Source of the DNA: Zeus faber
Lineage: Eukaryota > Chordata > Actinopteri > Zeiformes > Zeidae
DNA: 64,000 nucleotides
Reading direction: 5' to 3'
Assembly: GCA_960531495.1 (NCBI GenBank)
Contig: OY482847.1
Coordinates: forward strand, 8,885,992-8,949,991
A program made the position numbers and the translations under genes. Below the pieces are notes generated by a model. That model had not been told where the DNA came from. It saw only the letters and a list, made by a program, of their open reading frames with translations, and did no database searches. Every line of letters starts with the position of its first letter. The first letter of the stretch is position 1. Below are positions 24,961 through 37,554 of the stretch, one piece after another.

Positions 24961-26154
24961 CCGTCTAAACTAGAGCATTTCATCCGTCTAAACTAGAGCA
25001 TTTCATTCGTCTTAACTAGAGCATATCATCTGTCTGGACCACAGTATCTCGTCTGTCTGAACTATAGCATCTCGTTTGTATGAACTACAGCATTTCGTCC
25101 GTCTGATCTAGAGCATCTCGTCTGTCTGAACTAGAGTATTTCATCTGCCTGAACTAGAGCATCTCGTCTGTCGGTACTATCGCATCTCGTCTGTCTGAAC
25201 TAGAGCATTTCATCTGTCTGATCTAGAGCATCTTGTCTATGAACTAGAGCATTTCGTCCGTCTGATCCAGAGTATCTCGTCTGTCTGATCGAGAGCATCT
25301 CGTCCATCTGAACTAGAGCATCTCGTCCGTCTGAACTAGAGCATCTCGTCCGTCTGAACTAGAGCATCTCGTCCGTCTGAACTAGAGCATCTCGTCTGTC
25401 TGAACTAGAGTATTTCATCTGCCTGAACTAGAGCATCTCGTCTGTCTGAACTATAGCATCTTGTCCATCTGAATGAGAGTATTTCATCTGCCTGAACTAG
25501 AGCATCTCGTCTGTCGGTACTATAGCATTTCATCTGTCTGATCTAGAGCATCTTGTCTATGAACTAGAGTATTTTGTCTGTCTGATCCAGAGTATCTCGT
25601 CTGTCTGAATGAGAGTATCTCATCTGTCTGAATGAGAATTTCATCCGCCTGAAATAGAGCATCTCGTCCGTCTGAACTATAACATCTCGTCCATCTGAAT
25701 GAGAGTATCTTGTCTGTCTGATCTAGACTATCTCGTCTGTCTGAATTAGAGTATTTCATCTGCCTGAACTAGAGCATCTCGTCCATCTGAATGAGAGTAT
25801 TTCATCTGCCTGAACTAGAGCATCTCGTCTGTCTGAACTAGAGCATCTCGTCTATCTGAATGAGATTATTTCATCTGCCTGAACTAGAGCATCTCGTCCG
25901 TCTGAACTAGAGCATCTCGTCCGTCTGAACTAGAGCAACTCGTCCGTCTGAACTAGAGCAACTCGTCCGTCTGAACTAGAACAACTCGTCCGTCCTAACT
26001 AGAGCATCTCGTCCGTCTGAACGAGAGTATCTCGTCTGTCTGAACTACAGTATTTCGTCCGTCTGGACTAGAGCATCTCGTCCGTCTGGACTAGAGCATC
26101 TCGTCCGTCTGGACTAGAGCTTCTCCTCTGTCTGGACTAGAGCACCTCATCTCA
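24961..26154. repeat. minisatellite, period about 23 bp, about 50 copies
   Basis: The consensus unit is close to actagagcatctcgtccgtctga. Substitutions (gcat/gtat, tcgtc/tcatc, ccg/ctg) and occasional unit-length changes vary along the array. A patch of near-identical units lies at about 25290-25390 and 25890-26000. Two more degenerate units reappear at 26647-26710 after an interruption. It lies beyond the tent4b 3' UTR. Confidence 0.95.
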
Positions 26155-26281
26155 GACACCGCTGGAAGTCTCCTCCTCCTTTTCGACTGGACGCTCTCTT
26201 TCACAAGGGCGGCAGTTTGGCTTTAATTTCAACTTTGAATTAAACTTTATTTTTTAAACAAGATTACTCTTTTCTTCCAAC

Positions 26282-26381
<100 letters not shown>

Positions 26382-26390
26382 TCCCAGTTA

Positions 26391-26470
26391 TTGGTCAGGT
26401 CAAAGTTCCATCCGAGATCAGCGTTTTGGAATAATCAATACATTTAAATCCATCATTTGAAATATCGAGG
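26391..26470 (+). repeat. dispersed repeat with attached (TG)n, copy 1
   Basis: It contains gagatcagcgttttggaata and atcatttgaaatatcgag. It is about 90% identical to 35897-35977, which also sits right after a (TG)n tract. Confidence 0.9.
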
Positions 26471-26559
26471 TGGTGTCTGGTGGGTTTTAGACCTCAGGGG
26501 TTTTTATTATTTTCCTGGGGGGGTTTACCAGCACTGACCTTGTACCTGTTTTTCGGGTG

Positions 26560-26590
26560 GTGGTGGTGGTGGTGGTGGTGGTGGTGGTGG
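26560..26590. repeat. (GGT)n trinucleotide repeat
   Basis: About ten uninterrupted ggt units. Confidence 0.95.
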
Positions 26591-26633
26591 CACCTTCTCC
26601 CCGAGGACCTTTCACTTCAGGTCTCTTTTATCT

Positions 26634-26727
26634 TTCATCTAAAAGCAAGTATCTCGTCCGTCTGAAATACAGTTTTACACCTGCCTGGACGAGAGCATCT
26701 TGTCTGTCTAGCTTCATCTAAAAGCAA
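26634..26727 (+). repeat. direct duplication bracketing a minisatellite remnant
   Basis: The 15-mer ttcatctaaaagcaa occurs at 26634-26648 and again at 26713-26727. The segment between is degenerate minisatellite units. Confidence 0.85.
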
Positions 26728-26742
26728 ATTCAAACATATGTT

Positions 26743-27829
26743 GTATGCTGTATACTATATACTGTATACTGTATACTATATACTGTATGCTGTATACTGT
26801 ATGCTGTATGCTGTATACTATATACTGTATACTGTATACTGTATGCTGTATACTGTATGCTGTATACTATATACTGTATACTGTATACTATATACTGTAT
26901 GCTGTATACTGTATGCTGTATACTATATACTGTATGCTGTATACTATATACTGTATACTATATACTGTATACTGTATGCTATATACTGTATGCTGTATAC
27001 TATATACTGTATACTATATACTGTATACTGTAGGCTATATACTGTATGCTATATACTGTATGCTGTATACTATATACTGTATACTGTATACTATATACTG
27101 TATGCTGTATACTGTATGCTGTATGCTGTATACTATATACTGTATACTGTATACTATATACTGTATGCTGTATACTATATACTGTATACTGTATACTATA
27201 TACTGTATGCTGTATGCTGTATACTATATGCTGTATGCTGTATACTGTATGCTGTATACTATATGCTGTATACTGTATGCTGTATACTGTATGCTGTATG
27301 CTGTATACTGTATGCTGTATGCTGTATGCTGTATACTGTATGCTGTATACTGTATACTGTATGCTGTATACTATATACTGTATGCTGTATACTGTATGCT
27401 GTATACTATATACTGTATGCTGTATACTATATACTGTATGCTGTATACTGTATGCTGTATGCTGTATACTGTATGCTGTATGCTGTATACTGTATGTTGT
27501 ATACTGTATGCTGTATACTGTATGTTGTATACTGTATGCTGTATGCTGTATACTGTATGCTGTATACTGTATGCTGTATACTGTATACTGTATGCTGTAT
27601 ACTGTATGTTGTATACTGTATGCTGTATACTGTATGTTGTATGCTGTATGTTGTATACTGTATGTTGTATGCTGTATGCTGTATACTGTATGTTGTATAC
27701 TGTATGTTGTATACTGTATGCTGTATACTGTATGTTGTATACTGTATACTGTATGTTGTATACTGTATGCTGTATACTGTATGTTGTATACTGTATACTG
27801 TATGCTGTATACTGTATGTTGTATACTGT
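26743..27829. repeat. heptanucleotide satellite (TGTATRC)n, about 155 units
   Basis: The 7-bp units are tgtatac, tatatac, tgtatgc and tgtatgt. tatatac is common in the left half. tgtatgt occurs only after about 27490. Because 7 is not a multiple of 3, the array cycles every 21 bp and lacks stops in all three forward frames (26738-27868, 26745-27962, 27046-27924) and in two reverse frames. The predicted Tyr/Leu/Cys-rich peptides are artefacts of the repeat. Confidence 0.97.
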
Positions 27830-27949
27830 GGGACGATCGGGTGCTTTGCTTTGGTGTTTGCTTTCTGAGGATTCCATCGCCCCCTCCTTTCAAATATTCC
27901 CTTTCAGCATCAGGTCAATCTTGATCTTTTTTTTTTTTTTTCTGTTTGT

Positions 27950-30900
27950 TTGTTTGTTTTGAGCGGCTGAGGCGCCCCGGACGTGGCGGCGGCGGCGGCG
28001 GCAGATGACGATGCGCCGGCGTCCGCTGGCGCAAACAGGCATCTCGCCGTCGCTCCACGAAAGGGAGCCCACGTGCGGCTCGGACGTGAAATGTGTTTGC
28101 TCAGGTATAATGGCTCCTTCTGTTTGCCCTGTGACCTAATCTCGCTTATTGAGATTCCAAAATAAAGGAGGGAGGATGGAGGAGGAGGGGAGGGGGCGCA
28201 AACAATGGGTTGGGATGTTAAGCGTGGTTCAGTCCAGTGTTTTCCGTGCTCAGTTGAGTGACTGAGGACAGCAGCGGGTTGTGTGTGGGTGTATTATTTG
28301 GGGTGACTGCATCACTGATCCCTTGGCCATTTTTGTCTCAGTTAAAAGAGGCGACTTTGCGGGATTCCAGGCAACAGGGCGGTTGTCGGGTCTTTTGTTT
28401 TCGTGCGGCCGGCACCGGGGCTCAAATGTGCTCTCGCTCTTAACCTACAAACAAACAAACAAACAAACAAAACCAACCAAAGAGGGGAGGGAAAGATATG
28501 AAGTTGTATTTATTTATAACGATGTTTAACCAAACAGGGCTTACTGCACAGTGACTCACGGGGCTGTGTGTGTGTGTCTGTGTCTGTGTGTGTGTGTGTG
28601 TCTGTGGTCACGGGTCAGTAGTTCAGTGCGGCCCTGTTGTGATCTCGCACGGAGAGCATTGTAATGTAAATACTCGCACATACGTCGGCATTTGCCGTCG
28701 CCGTGCACTCGCCTATTGTGGCCCCTCGCGACGTCTGGCTCCCCAAAACGAATGGGGGCCCTCTCACTTTTGTGCCCGCACTTTGAATGATTTTACAGTT
28801 AATTGCATCCGGACAAGCGCTTTCTGTTGTAACGAGCTTGACGCACGCGTGCGCACACACACACACACACTGAAAACACACCAAACGCGCGCACACACAC
28901 ACCCACCCATCCGTCCTGTGACTGAAGCCATGCCAAGGCCGTTCATTATCATCATCTCTGTTTTGTTTCAAGTCGCTTTAAAAAGCAAGAGTCGGATTTG
29001 TCTTCTTTTTTTTTTTTTTTTTCTCGGCTCCACGTTGTGTAACGCGCCCCGTGCTGTAACCTCTGGGCTTCCTTTAGCCAGTTGGGTCAGAACCCGAAAA
29101 TATATCACAACAATATATCGCAACGCGAGTTCGATCTCAAGCAAACGGCGCCTGCACGAGGTCCGTGGGAGCAGAGTGGTATCGGGGCGAGTCCTTCATT
29201 TGCACAAGAAATACCTCGTCTCTGCACCTATGGGAACTCCATTATGTACTCACCAGGTCGACGTCGTTCAGGAAGATTGGATATCTGTGTTATGCAACGA
29301 CTTGGACAGCTGCTGAGGGCTGTTTCTCCTTTTTTTTTTTTTTTCTCTCTTGGAACGGAAGGTATCCTGAACTGGAGTGGACACTTCCACTGTAACCGCG
29401 GTGCACGTCACGTTGCTCGCCGTTCACAACATCTGTTCAAATAACGAAACATCATGATGTTGACACTGCCCAGCCCCTGACGCCGACACGTCCGGGATCT
29501 CCCTCGGCAAACGCCCCGCGCTGCATTCAAAGCCGCGTTTAGTGAAGCGCTGTTGTTTTTAGTTTATTTTTTTTTTTGCACTTGTGGTCAGTCGGTTAGG
29601 CGGTGTCTTCCGCTTTCCAAACTATTTTTTTTTTCTTTTACGTTGGCATCTTGGCTCCGCGCTTGACTCTGGGTCTCCCTCCCTGATTTCCATAAGATTT
29701 GTTTTCAATCTCTCGCGTTCCTCCCGCAAGCCACTTTTTTAAATTTTTATTTATTTATTTATTTTTTTATACCGGAACAGGAAGATTTGATCAACGTCGT
29801 TCGGGGTGAAGTGGCGCAAGGCTGATATTCCCGGAACTCGGCTTCGAGGAGTCGGTGGCTCCGGGTTCACGTCTGATTTAAAGGAAAACTTAAAGGTATT
29901 TTGTCACCAAGGTCCTGTTTCCGGATCGCTGGGCGTCAACCTGAGTCGGAGTCGTTTAAATTGATCTCGTATCGGGGTGATCGTCGACCGGTGGGCTCCG
30001 AGTCTAGGCCGACTCCGCGGCGGCTTTTAAGCACGATGGAAGACGTGCAGAAATGTTTTCACGTGACCTGATATCCGTTTTAGGAGGAGTGGCAAAGCGG
30101 GGGATGTGCTCCCGGCTGAACGCTGTCTCAACGCTGCGACCCGATTGGCTCACAGCGGGAAGTTAATCGGAAGCGGGACGACTTAACGCGGCTTTTCCCC
30201 GGAAAGCACGCCCCCCCCGGGGGTGCACTCACCACGGAATTCCCCCAAAACGCAACCGCCGTGAGGCGGGAGAACGTTGCCGCGACGACAACGGGTCACG
30301 ACAGGACGGCGGCTTGTGGGGCCGGTCCGGGGGCGGTGGGGGGGGGGGGCTGTACGGAGAGGCCTGTACGGAGAGGCTGCGTCCGTTCATAGGCCAGCGG
30401 CGGGTTTAGACCTCGACACACACACACACACACACACATCCCATCACTCTGCGCCCCGTCACTTCACGTGGGACCGCAGCGGCGGGAACGCACGGCGGCG
30501 ACGGCACGTTGTTTGACGTGAAGCGACCGGACCGGTCGGATGTGCGGAGCCTCGTGCGATCGACCGACGGACGGCAGAGCCAGACTATTGGATTTCTACG
30601 GAGGCGTTGAGGGCGGTCGGGGGGCACCTGGCTTTTATTTGATTCAGTTTTCGAGTCGCTTGTCAGAGCAGTTCCCCCGTCATTAACAACACTCTCCACT
30701 AATCTTATCACAAACGATTGTATGTAAATCCTCTGGGTGCAGGGGCGGCTTGGAGCGGCACCTGGAAGTCTCTCTATCTCCATCGGGCGGCGCCGAGACC
30801 CGTAGCGGTGACTCGCGATAGATTTTTTTTTTAAATTTTTTTTTCCTCCAGCGGGTGCAAAGGGCCGCTCGGACGTAGTGTGGAGTGCGGAAGGTTTTGG

Positions 30901-31200
30901 GAAGGGTGTGGTCGGATCCCTTTACCCTCCTGCCTGTTGGTGTAGCCACATCAGATCGCGGCGCAGGGTGGAGGGGTCGCCTTCTCGAGTGGAGACTTCC
31001 TCTGGATCTCAACCCCAGGATGCACCTCCCGCACGGGGAATGGGGAAATACCGGGAGCCCCCCCCAACACCCCCACCCTCCTGCAGAACATAAGGGCCTG
31101 TATCCAGGAGGGTTATCTGGCTGGGCTTTGAGGATAAGAGGTCCCTGTGTTTGATGTCGTCAGCGCTGCCCAATCCCCGAGGTCACGTCCCGGAGGTCTG
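27950..31200. promoter_or_regulatory. CpG-rich stretch, possible distal adcy7 promoter or CpG island
   Basis: CpG dinucleotides are visibly frequent at 27960-28090 (including a (GGC)n run near 27986) and again at 29390-31030. Flanking DNA is AT-rich and repeat-laden. Mammalian ADCY7 has non-coding 5' exons well upstream of its start codon. A promoter here is inference only: no exon or TSS could be placed. (GT)n near 28566-28602 and (CA)n near 28853-28902 also lie here. Confidence 0.25.
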
Positions 31201-32264
31201 GGTCCAGGAAGGTTTTCGCTGAGTGGCCGCTTTTCATTCTCCTTCAGCCGTGGCTGCACACGTTCATACGTTCATCTCCCCACCGGCACATCATATTTTT
31301 ATTGTTTGTTTTTTTTCCCTCTTCATATTATTATTATTTCTTTTTAAGATATTGGCTTTTTTTAAATGTATTTATTAAAGTCGCATATGCACTTCGAATA
31401 TTTCAGACCTTAAAAAAAAAAAAAAAAAAGCTCCAAATTTCAAACGGCCCACTTGCACCTTTTTTTAAAATTTAAAGCATCTGGAATACGGGAGCGATAG
31501 GAGCGTCCTGTATTTGATACTGAAGAATGGGAAGTTGCGTGTGAAACGTTGTCTCGTAGTCTGTTGAGTGTGCCTCTGATGGAGGCTCTCAAGCGGTTCT
31601 CTGTGTTGCTGTTGTATTTTTTTCTGGGGTTTTTTCGGACCCGGCCGCTTGGCTGGGAGCTGCTCCGCTGAGACGCAGAGTGCTCCGCTCCGTCGTTAGA
31701 GAAATGGATCTTCAACTTGTTGTCGGTTTAATTGTTCCATTTCCTGGGTGGCTTCGCTGCCCACGGCCCCTCACGGAAACCACTCCATTTAAAATCCACC
31801 TTCACAGCTTCCAGTGCAGACAATGAGCCATTAGCTGCTCTGGATTGTGTCTACAGTACATAAGCTTTTTAGTTTTCAATCAATGGCTGTGTAACGCAAA
31901 CAGCATTTCGAGACATTCTTGGGCTCCATTTTTCAACATTTGGGAATCAGTGAGCTTTTGTTTTAACTTGATTTTTTTTTTTGGTTTTAATGCGATATTG
32001 AAAGTAAAAGAGGTTTGAGGCGCCCTGTATTCCAGAGCATTAGACAACAATACATTTGACAAATTCATGATGGAGATGGCGTTTAATTAAATTTTTTTCT
32101 TTATTTTTTTGTGTGTGTGAAAGTGTTTTAACAGAGTTAAACAAATCCAAGGTCATGTTGTTGTTGTGGTTGTTGATGGTGACGTCTTTGTTCCCGTCAG
32201 GTAGTGGGCATCACACTGAAGCGTTCGGCGCGGTGCTTTGAGAGTGAAATAACAGCTCATTTGA

Positions 32265-32310
<46 letters not shown>

Positions 32311-32394
32311 TGGGTGTGGGTGTGTGTGTGAATAAAAAGCGTGTTGTTCCATCTCGAATTTATCGAAACCTGAAGTACAACCAGACGCGGAAAG

Positions 32395-32702
32395 TAATTG
32401 CGGGCGCGGCGGAAGGTCCCGGGTTCAATTCCCCGCCTGGGGCGCCGTTGGCAGCGTGCTCCGGTGGGTTATCACCGGATCAGGGGCCTTTCTGTGTGGT
32501 GCATGTTCACACCGTGCTCACGTGAGGTTTCTTTCTTGAAACATCGCTAAGGATCCCCACCAAAAACATGCACAAAAGGTCGTCCTCTGACCAGAAATGG
32601 ACATTTGGAGTTGGTCCCCGGGCGTGTCACTGTACGCTGCACACAGCTCCTGGCTGCCCCCTGGGGTTTCACCGTGTGTGTGTGTGTGTGTGTGTCTGTG
32701 TG
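32395..32702 (+). mobile_element. tRNA-derived SINE copy 1 (V-SINE-like core) ending in (TG)n
   Basis: A B-box-like GGTTCAATTCC lies at 32422-32432. The core gcctttctgtgtgg resembles the conserved V-SINE central domain. It is clearly homologous to 56314-56734, sharing ctccggtgggttat, ggacat and ctcctggctgcccc. Both copies reach 'ggtttcacc' and then a (TG)n tract. Confidence 0.75.
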
Positions 32703-33679
32703 TGCGTGCATGCGTGATGACGGGGCTGAGCTACCATCGCTGCGCTCGAAATCCAAGCTGAAACCGTTGCCGTCCACACGTCCAGGATTCCGTTTGTTTG
32801 TCATCTCCGGAGGTGGAGTGGTTGGCGGTTCGATCCCCGGCTCCCCCTGCCTAATTTGCCGGGGTGTGGCTCCCGACGAGCTGCGCGTCTCCTTGCGCGG
32901 CCGCGGCCGGAATGTGAGGGCTCGTAACATGTTCAGCCCTTTGAGTGTCCTGACGGTCGAGAGACGACCTGAAGCAGGTTTGTATAATTCAGAGTCAACC
33001 TTTCGTTTAGGGAAGCCATCACCCGTTCCATCTGCACCGTGCCGTCTTTGTCGATCCGGTCGAATTTGGTGAAGCCTGAAAAGTGGATCCGTTCAGGTAT
33101 ACGTTCCACGTTCAGTGTTGACAGGTAGATCTTCACAAGGTGGATGTACAGTATATTTATTGCACTGCCGCTGCGATGCAGGTGTTTGAGTGTGCTGGTG
33201 CTCAGCCTCAGAGTGAATCAAAGGTCAAGAACTGAAAAAACAGCCTTTCCGGCTGCCTGCTGGCTTTCGACTGTTTTATCCTCGTGCTGCCACATCCTCC
33301 GAGCGTTGGTTTGACGGTGGGCGGACGCAGATGTGTGGGTGTCTTTTGCTCTTGTCATTTTTTTTTTTTTTTTTTTTTTTTAATAATTCCTCCTCTATCC
33401 ATTGTGGGCATTCTTCATGCTTGTGGCAGCTCAAGGGCTTTATGTAATGCTGATGAGAGCATCCCATCATAGAGGATGGACTCACTTTAGAGAAACTGAA
33501 TCAACTTGTTCGGCAGAGACGGTGCTGCTGCTGCAGTGAGACAGAGACGGGTTTTGGAGCAAATGATCAGGATTTGACCATTTTTGGTGAGTATTGATAT
33601 CTGAGAACAGAGTAACTTTATCCAAGGGGAACAGTCGTAGTGTTTGTATTTTTTTATTTGAGGTTTGCTGTAAAATCCG

Positions 33680-33811
<132 letters not shown>

Positions 33812-34553
33812 TTTGCCGTTGGCTTATCGCGGGCTGCTCCAACAGAGCGCTCATTGTGCCACGCTGGTTAATGACTGATTTGCTGTGATTGGCTCCTCGT
33901 CGGCGGATTGGAGCTGCCCGGCCATCCGCCGGCTGGATGGGAGGGGGAGCCGCTCGGTTCGAGGGAGGAGACACGTGCGGATCGAAGCTGAGGGTCACAC
34001 AGTCGGGGAGGGGGAAAAAAAACAAAACATATTTGACGACTACAACATGGTAAAAAAATCGATATGTGCTTCCGTTTACCCGTTTACTCAGGTGACGGTG
34101 CTCGAGTGTCGTTCAATCTTCAATCCAGAAGATGATATGATAAGAAAATGGGTTACGGTGCGGTCACACCGCCGGTGACGGGGCGCTGCGATGCGTTTTC
34201 AAACGGAGCGGCGACAGGCAAGGAGCTCACGGCTTCACATCGACAGGGAAAGTTGAGCAGGTTTCATCTTTATGCTCATGAGCGGCGCCGAGCAACAGCC
34301 AATAGGAGGGAAGATCTGCTCTGAATGGCGCTCGTCCTTGTAAAAATGGACGCTTGGACGACTGCGTATTGTTCATGATTAGGCAATTCCACATTTATTT
34401 TTTTTTTACGTCCCTTAAACTATGGCTAGAATAAAGAACACTTCATTTGTTGTTTCCCCAAGAAGGACAATTCTTTATTTTAAGGGATGAACGGCAAGAT
34501 TATATACGTAATCTTTTTGCGAAGTAAACCGTAATACACCATTTAATTAAAAA

Positions 34554-34585
<32 letters not shown>

Positions 34586-34865
34586 ATTTATTTATTTTTG
34601 TTTTGTTTTTTTAAGTAGACGTGATACCATCCATCTATATAACGTGTATTAAATATGGAAAGGGAGGGAGGTTTGAAATGGGCGCGCCCACAACAGCCAG
34701 TCCATTCTGAGCGGACAACGTCCACAGACACCAGGGGCACGGAAGCCCCGTCACCAGTGCTGTGACCCCTAGCATCAGAAATTGCATTACTTTTGGTTGG
34801 TGGGGCTTGTTGGCGGTGAGTGTGTGCAACGTCAACATGTTGGATTTGCTTTTACACACACGTGC

Positions 34866-34867
34866 AT

Positions 34868-34910
<43 letters not shown>

Positions 34911-34921
34911 CACACACACAG
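34866..34921. repeat. (CA)n microsatellite
   Basis: A CA run with a single aa interruption. Confidence 0.96.
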
Positions 34922-35527
34922 ACATCCACTCCGTTATGCATGGGGAAACCAACCTCTAGAAGCCACTTTTTGAATTGCACAAACCAAGCCTCTGTATCAG
35001 TTCTGAGGGAGGAGGCCTTGATGTTTAAAACGTTGTTATTCCATGAGATTAAGTAGTTTGAACCTCTCTCAAAGAACCAAGACACACAAGGCGTTAATGC
35101 CGAGTGACGAACACCTCCTTCACCGTACAGAGGGAAAACCTTTCTGCTTTGTTTGTGTGCATTTGCCACGAACAATGGGGCCCTTGACCCGCCTCACGGA
35201 GACACCGCGATCGTCAAACTTGTGCAGATGATGGATGATCTGCGGTCATACTCTTTGTCCGGAGGCGGTTTGAAGTGAAGGGCTGCTTTTCCCTGCACCA
35301 GCCATCAGCTGCGGAGCGCTGCGCTGCGGCGGCCGCTTCCCTTTTTATGGAGCCGTCCTTGCAGCGTCGTCAGGGAAATGAGTCACGGTTGCCAAGGAAA
35401 TGAGACGGTGTGCGGTTGACTGGGTGTCACGGGGTAAGGTTAACCTTGAAGCAAGAGTGCTCTCATGACAGCAGAATCTCTCATGCCGCGCTGATGTTAA
35501 CGTTTGCACAAATGTATTCACATTCAA

Positions 35528-35581
35528 AAAGGAGAGAGAGAGGGAGAGAGGGAGAGAGAGGGAGAGAGGGGGAGAGAGAGA
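35528..35581. repeat. GA-rich simple repeat (ggagagag units)
   Basis: A purine-only run of gagagagg-type units. Confidence 0.93.
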
Positions 35582-35867
35582 TTACAGATTCAGTGGTAAA
35601 ATGATTTTTGTTTTTTCCTTTGTGCTCTTGGCAATTTAGTCTGAAACTCAACTTCAAGTTGAACATGGAAGCAGTGGTTAATCTAGGGGTGGTTGTGCAT
35701 AAGCTGGGTATGGCGCACACACACACACAACCAGGCACACCCACACACTCAGTATACATACTGTACATGAAACCATCAGGGGCCTGTTTGTAAAAGGTCT
35801 TTGTTGGATCATCTGATGAATATAAAATCCACAGGTGAGACCGTGATCATCAATTGCTGCAAATCCG

Positions 35868-35977
35868 TGTGTGTGTGTGTGTGTGTGTGCTCACATATTG
35901 GACAGGTTAAAGTTCCACCCGAGATCAGCATTTTGGAATAAACAATACATTTAAAATCTATCATTTGAAATATCGAG
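35868..35977 (+). repeat. dispersed repeat with attached (TG)n, copy 2
   Basis: A (TG)n tract (35868-35889) is followed by gagatcagcattttggaata and atcatttgaaatatcgag. It is homologous to 26391-26470 in the same orientation. Confidence 0.9.
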
Positions 35978-35999
35978 TATCGAATATGTGTGTGTGTGA

Positions 36000-37480
36000 T
36001 GTCATCACACACCTGGTCGGCCGAATAGGGTGATGGGAGGGTTCCATTGACTTTTGAGCTCGCTAAGCTCTGCATTGGGAATCAAAGTTCACGATCTAAG
36101 TGTCATTAACTGACCGTACAGACCACTTTCACTTTTCACTCACTGTCTTGAGTGTAAATGTCCTGAATGTGACCGCTTCCTGCCCCCAGTGAAACTCACA
36201 GACACAACTCAGGTTTACTCCTGTGGCCCACGGGAGGAAGCTCTGGCATCTGCATGCCCGTGCATGTCTGTGACTCACGCTGGAGAAGAAATACATAAAT
36301 TAAAAAAAAAAACAAAAAAAACAACAACCTTCCTTGGAGTCGGGCCCTTTCGGGGCAGACGCAGAGTGGCCGGACGCTGTGGACTGGGACTCCTCCCTCA
36401 CCGCCTCCGGCCACGAGCTTCTCCTTCTTCCAGCTCTGCTACGGAAACCTCAGGAAGGCTCCTACCGCTGCCTGCAGACATTCCTGGCTGTTCAGCACAG
36501 CCCTTCTGGGCCACATTCCTCTGCTGCTAGTGGCAAAAACACAGAGGGCAGCTTTTACAGTGAAACCGTAACCACGCACACGTATTCATCTTGAGACAGG
36601 CTCTGCATTTAGAGTCGGAGGAGGTGGAGCGCCGCTGGAGAAGGTCGGGCAAAGGTAAACAGGCGCAGCCAAAGCAAAGTCAAAACGTGCGACTATCCCG
36701 GGATTCTATGTTTAAAAATAGTACATTTAATATTGGAAACTGGCATTTTTAAAGTAACCCTAAAAGATGATGTCAAATCTGGCACGCTAAATGTACATTT
36801 CCTCGTTATTTTCTAATTAAATGGTGGTTTTAAGGGGTGTGGCATATATATATTTTTTCCTGGTTCTTTCATATGATGTCATTTTCTATGAGCGTCGTAG
36901 TGAAGGTTTCTGGGAAGTTGTAGTCCCACACACACAATTGATGATGACTCAGTATACCAGAGCGACACCCTTCTTCTTGTTCTCCTTGTTCTTCTTGTTG
37001 TTCTTTAACCTGTGCTGTCAGCACGCTGGGATTACAACAGAATATTCGTTCCATTGCATCCGTGACAGAGGTAATCTGCAAGTGGAGTTCAACTCCTCAA
37101 CCTGCAATGACACTTGTTATTCATTCTTTAATCATCAAGAACTGATGCAACAACTCTGTCCTCCGGACGACCTGTGGGATGACAAGTTTTTTGTTATACA
37201 GAACCACCACCAATCCCCATCTTTGGAGAACCATCTTACAATGTTTTTGTCTTTAAACAACTAATCACTACTCCACATGGGGGAGAATCACCACGGGTGA
37301 GACAAATAAACATAGAATCAAACAACTTTTGCATGAAAAAACATAAACATAGAAAGTGTTTAGACAAAACAGTTAATTAAGTCCAGGAAAACTATAACAG
37401 CAAGTCAGCACGTGGCCTCTTCCTGTCCTAGTTATGGCAGTAAATGAGGGAGGAAAGGAGAGGGATGTAACCAGGAGGGA
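36000..37480. other. intergenic DNA without recognised gene
   Basis: An open frame at 36821-37264 (147 codons) starts in AT-rich sequence and has a hydrophobic poly-Phe/Leu stretch from ttcttcttg repeats. It shows no family motif, and I do not call it a gene. Confidence 0.55.
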
Positions 37481-37483
37481 GGG

Positions 37484-37484
<1 letters not shown>

Positions 37485-37521
<37 letters not shown>
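37485..37521. repeat. (GT)n microsatellite
   Basis: An uninterrupted GT run. Confidence 0.95.
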
Positions 37522-37554
37522 CTCGTCGGTAGGAAGGTAGGAATGATATCGTAG

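Noticed and set aside
24961..26154. CRISPR-like array
   Set aside because: The units are head-to-tail with no unique spacers, in a vertebrate nuclear context. It is a minisatellite.
26738..27962. Open frames of 376 and 405 codons (and 292/297 on other frames) as a Tyr/Leu/Cys repeat protein
   Set aside because: They are entirely produced by the 7-bp satellite. All three forward frames are open equally, which is the mark of a repeat, not of coding selection.
36821..37264. 147-codon frame as a membrane or secreted protein
   Set aside because: Hydrophobicity comes from a ttcttcttg/ttgttc repeat. There are no family motifs and no splice-consistent neighbours.
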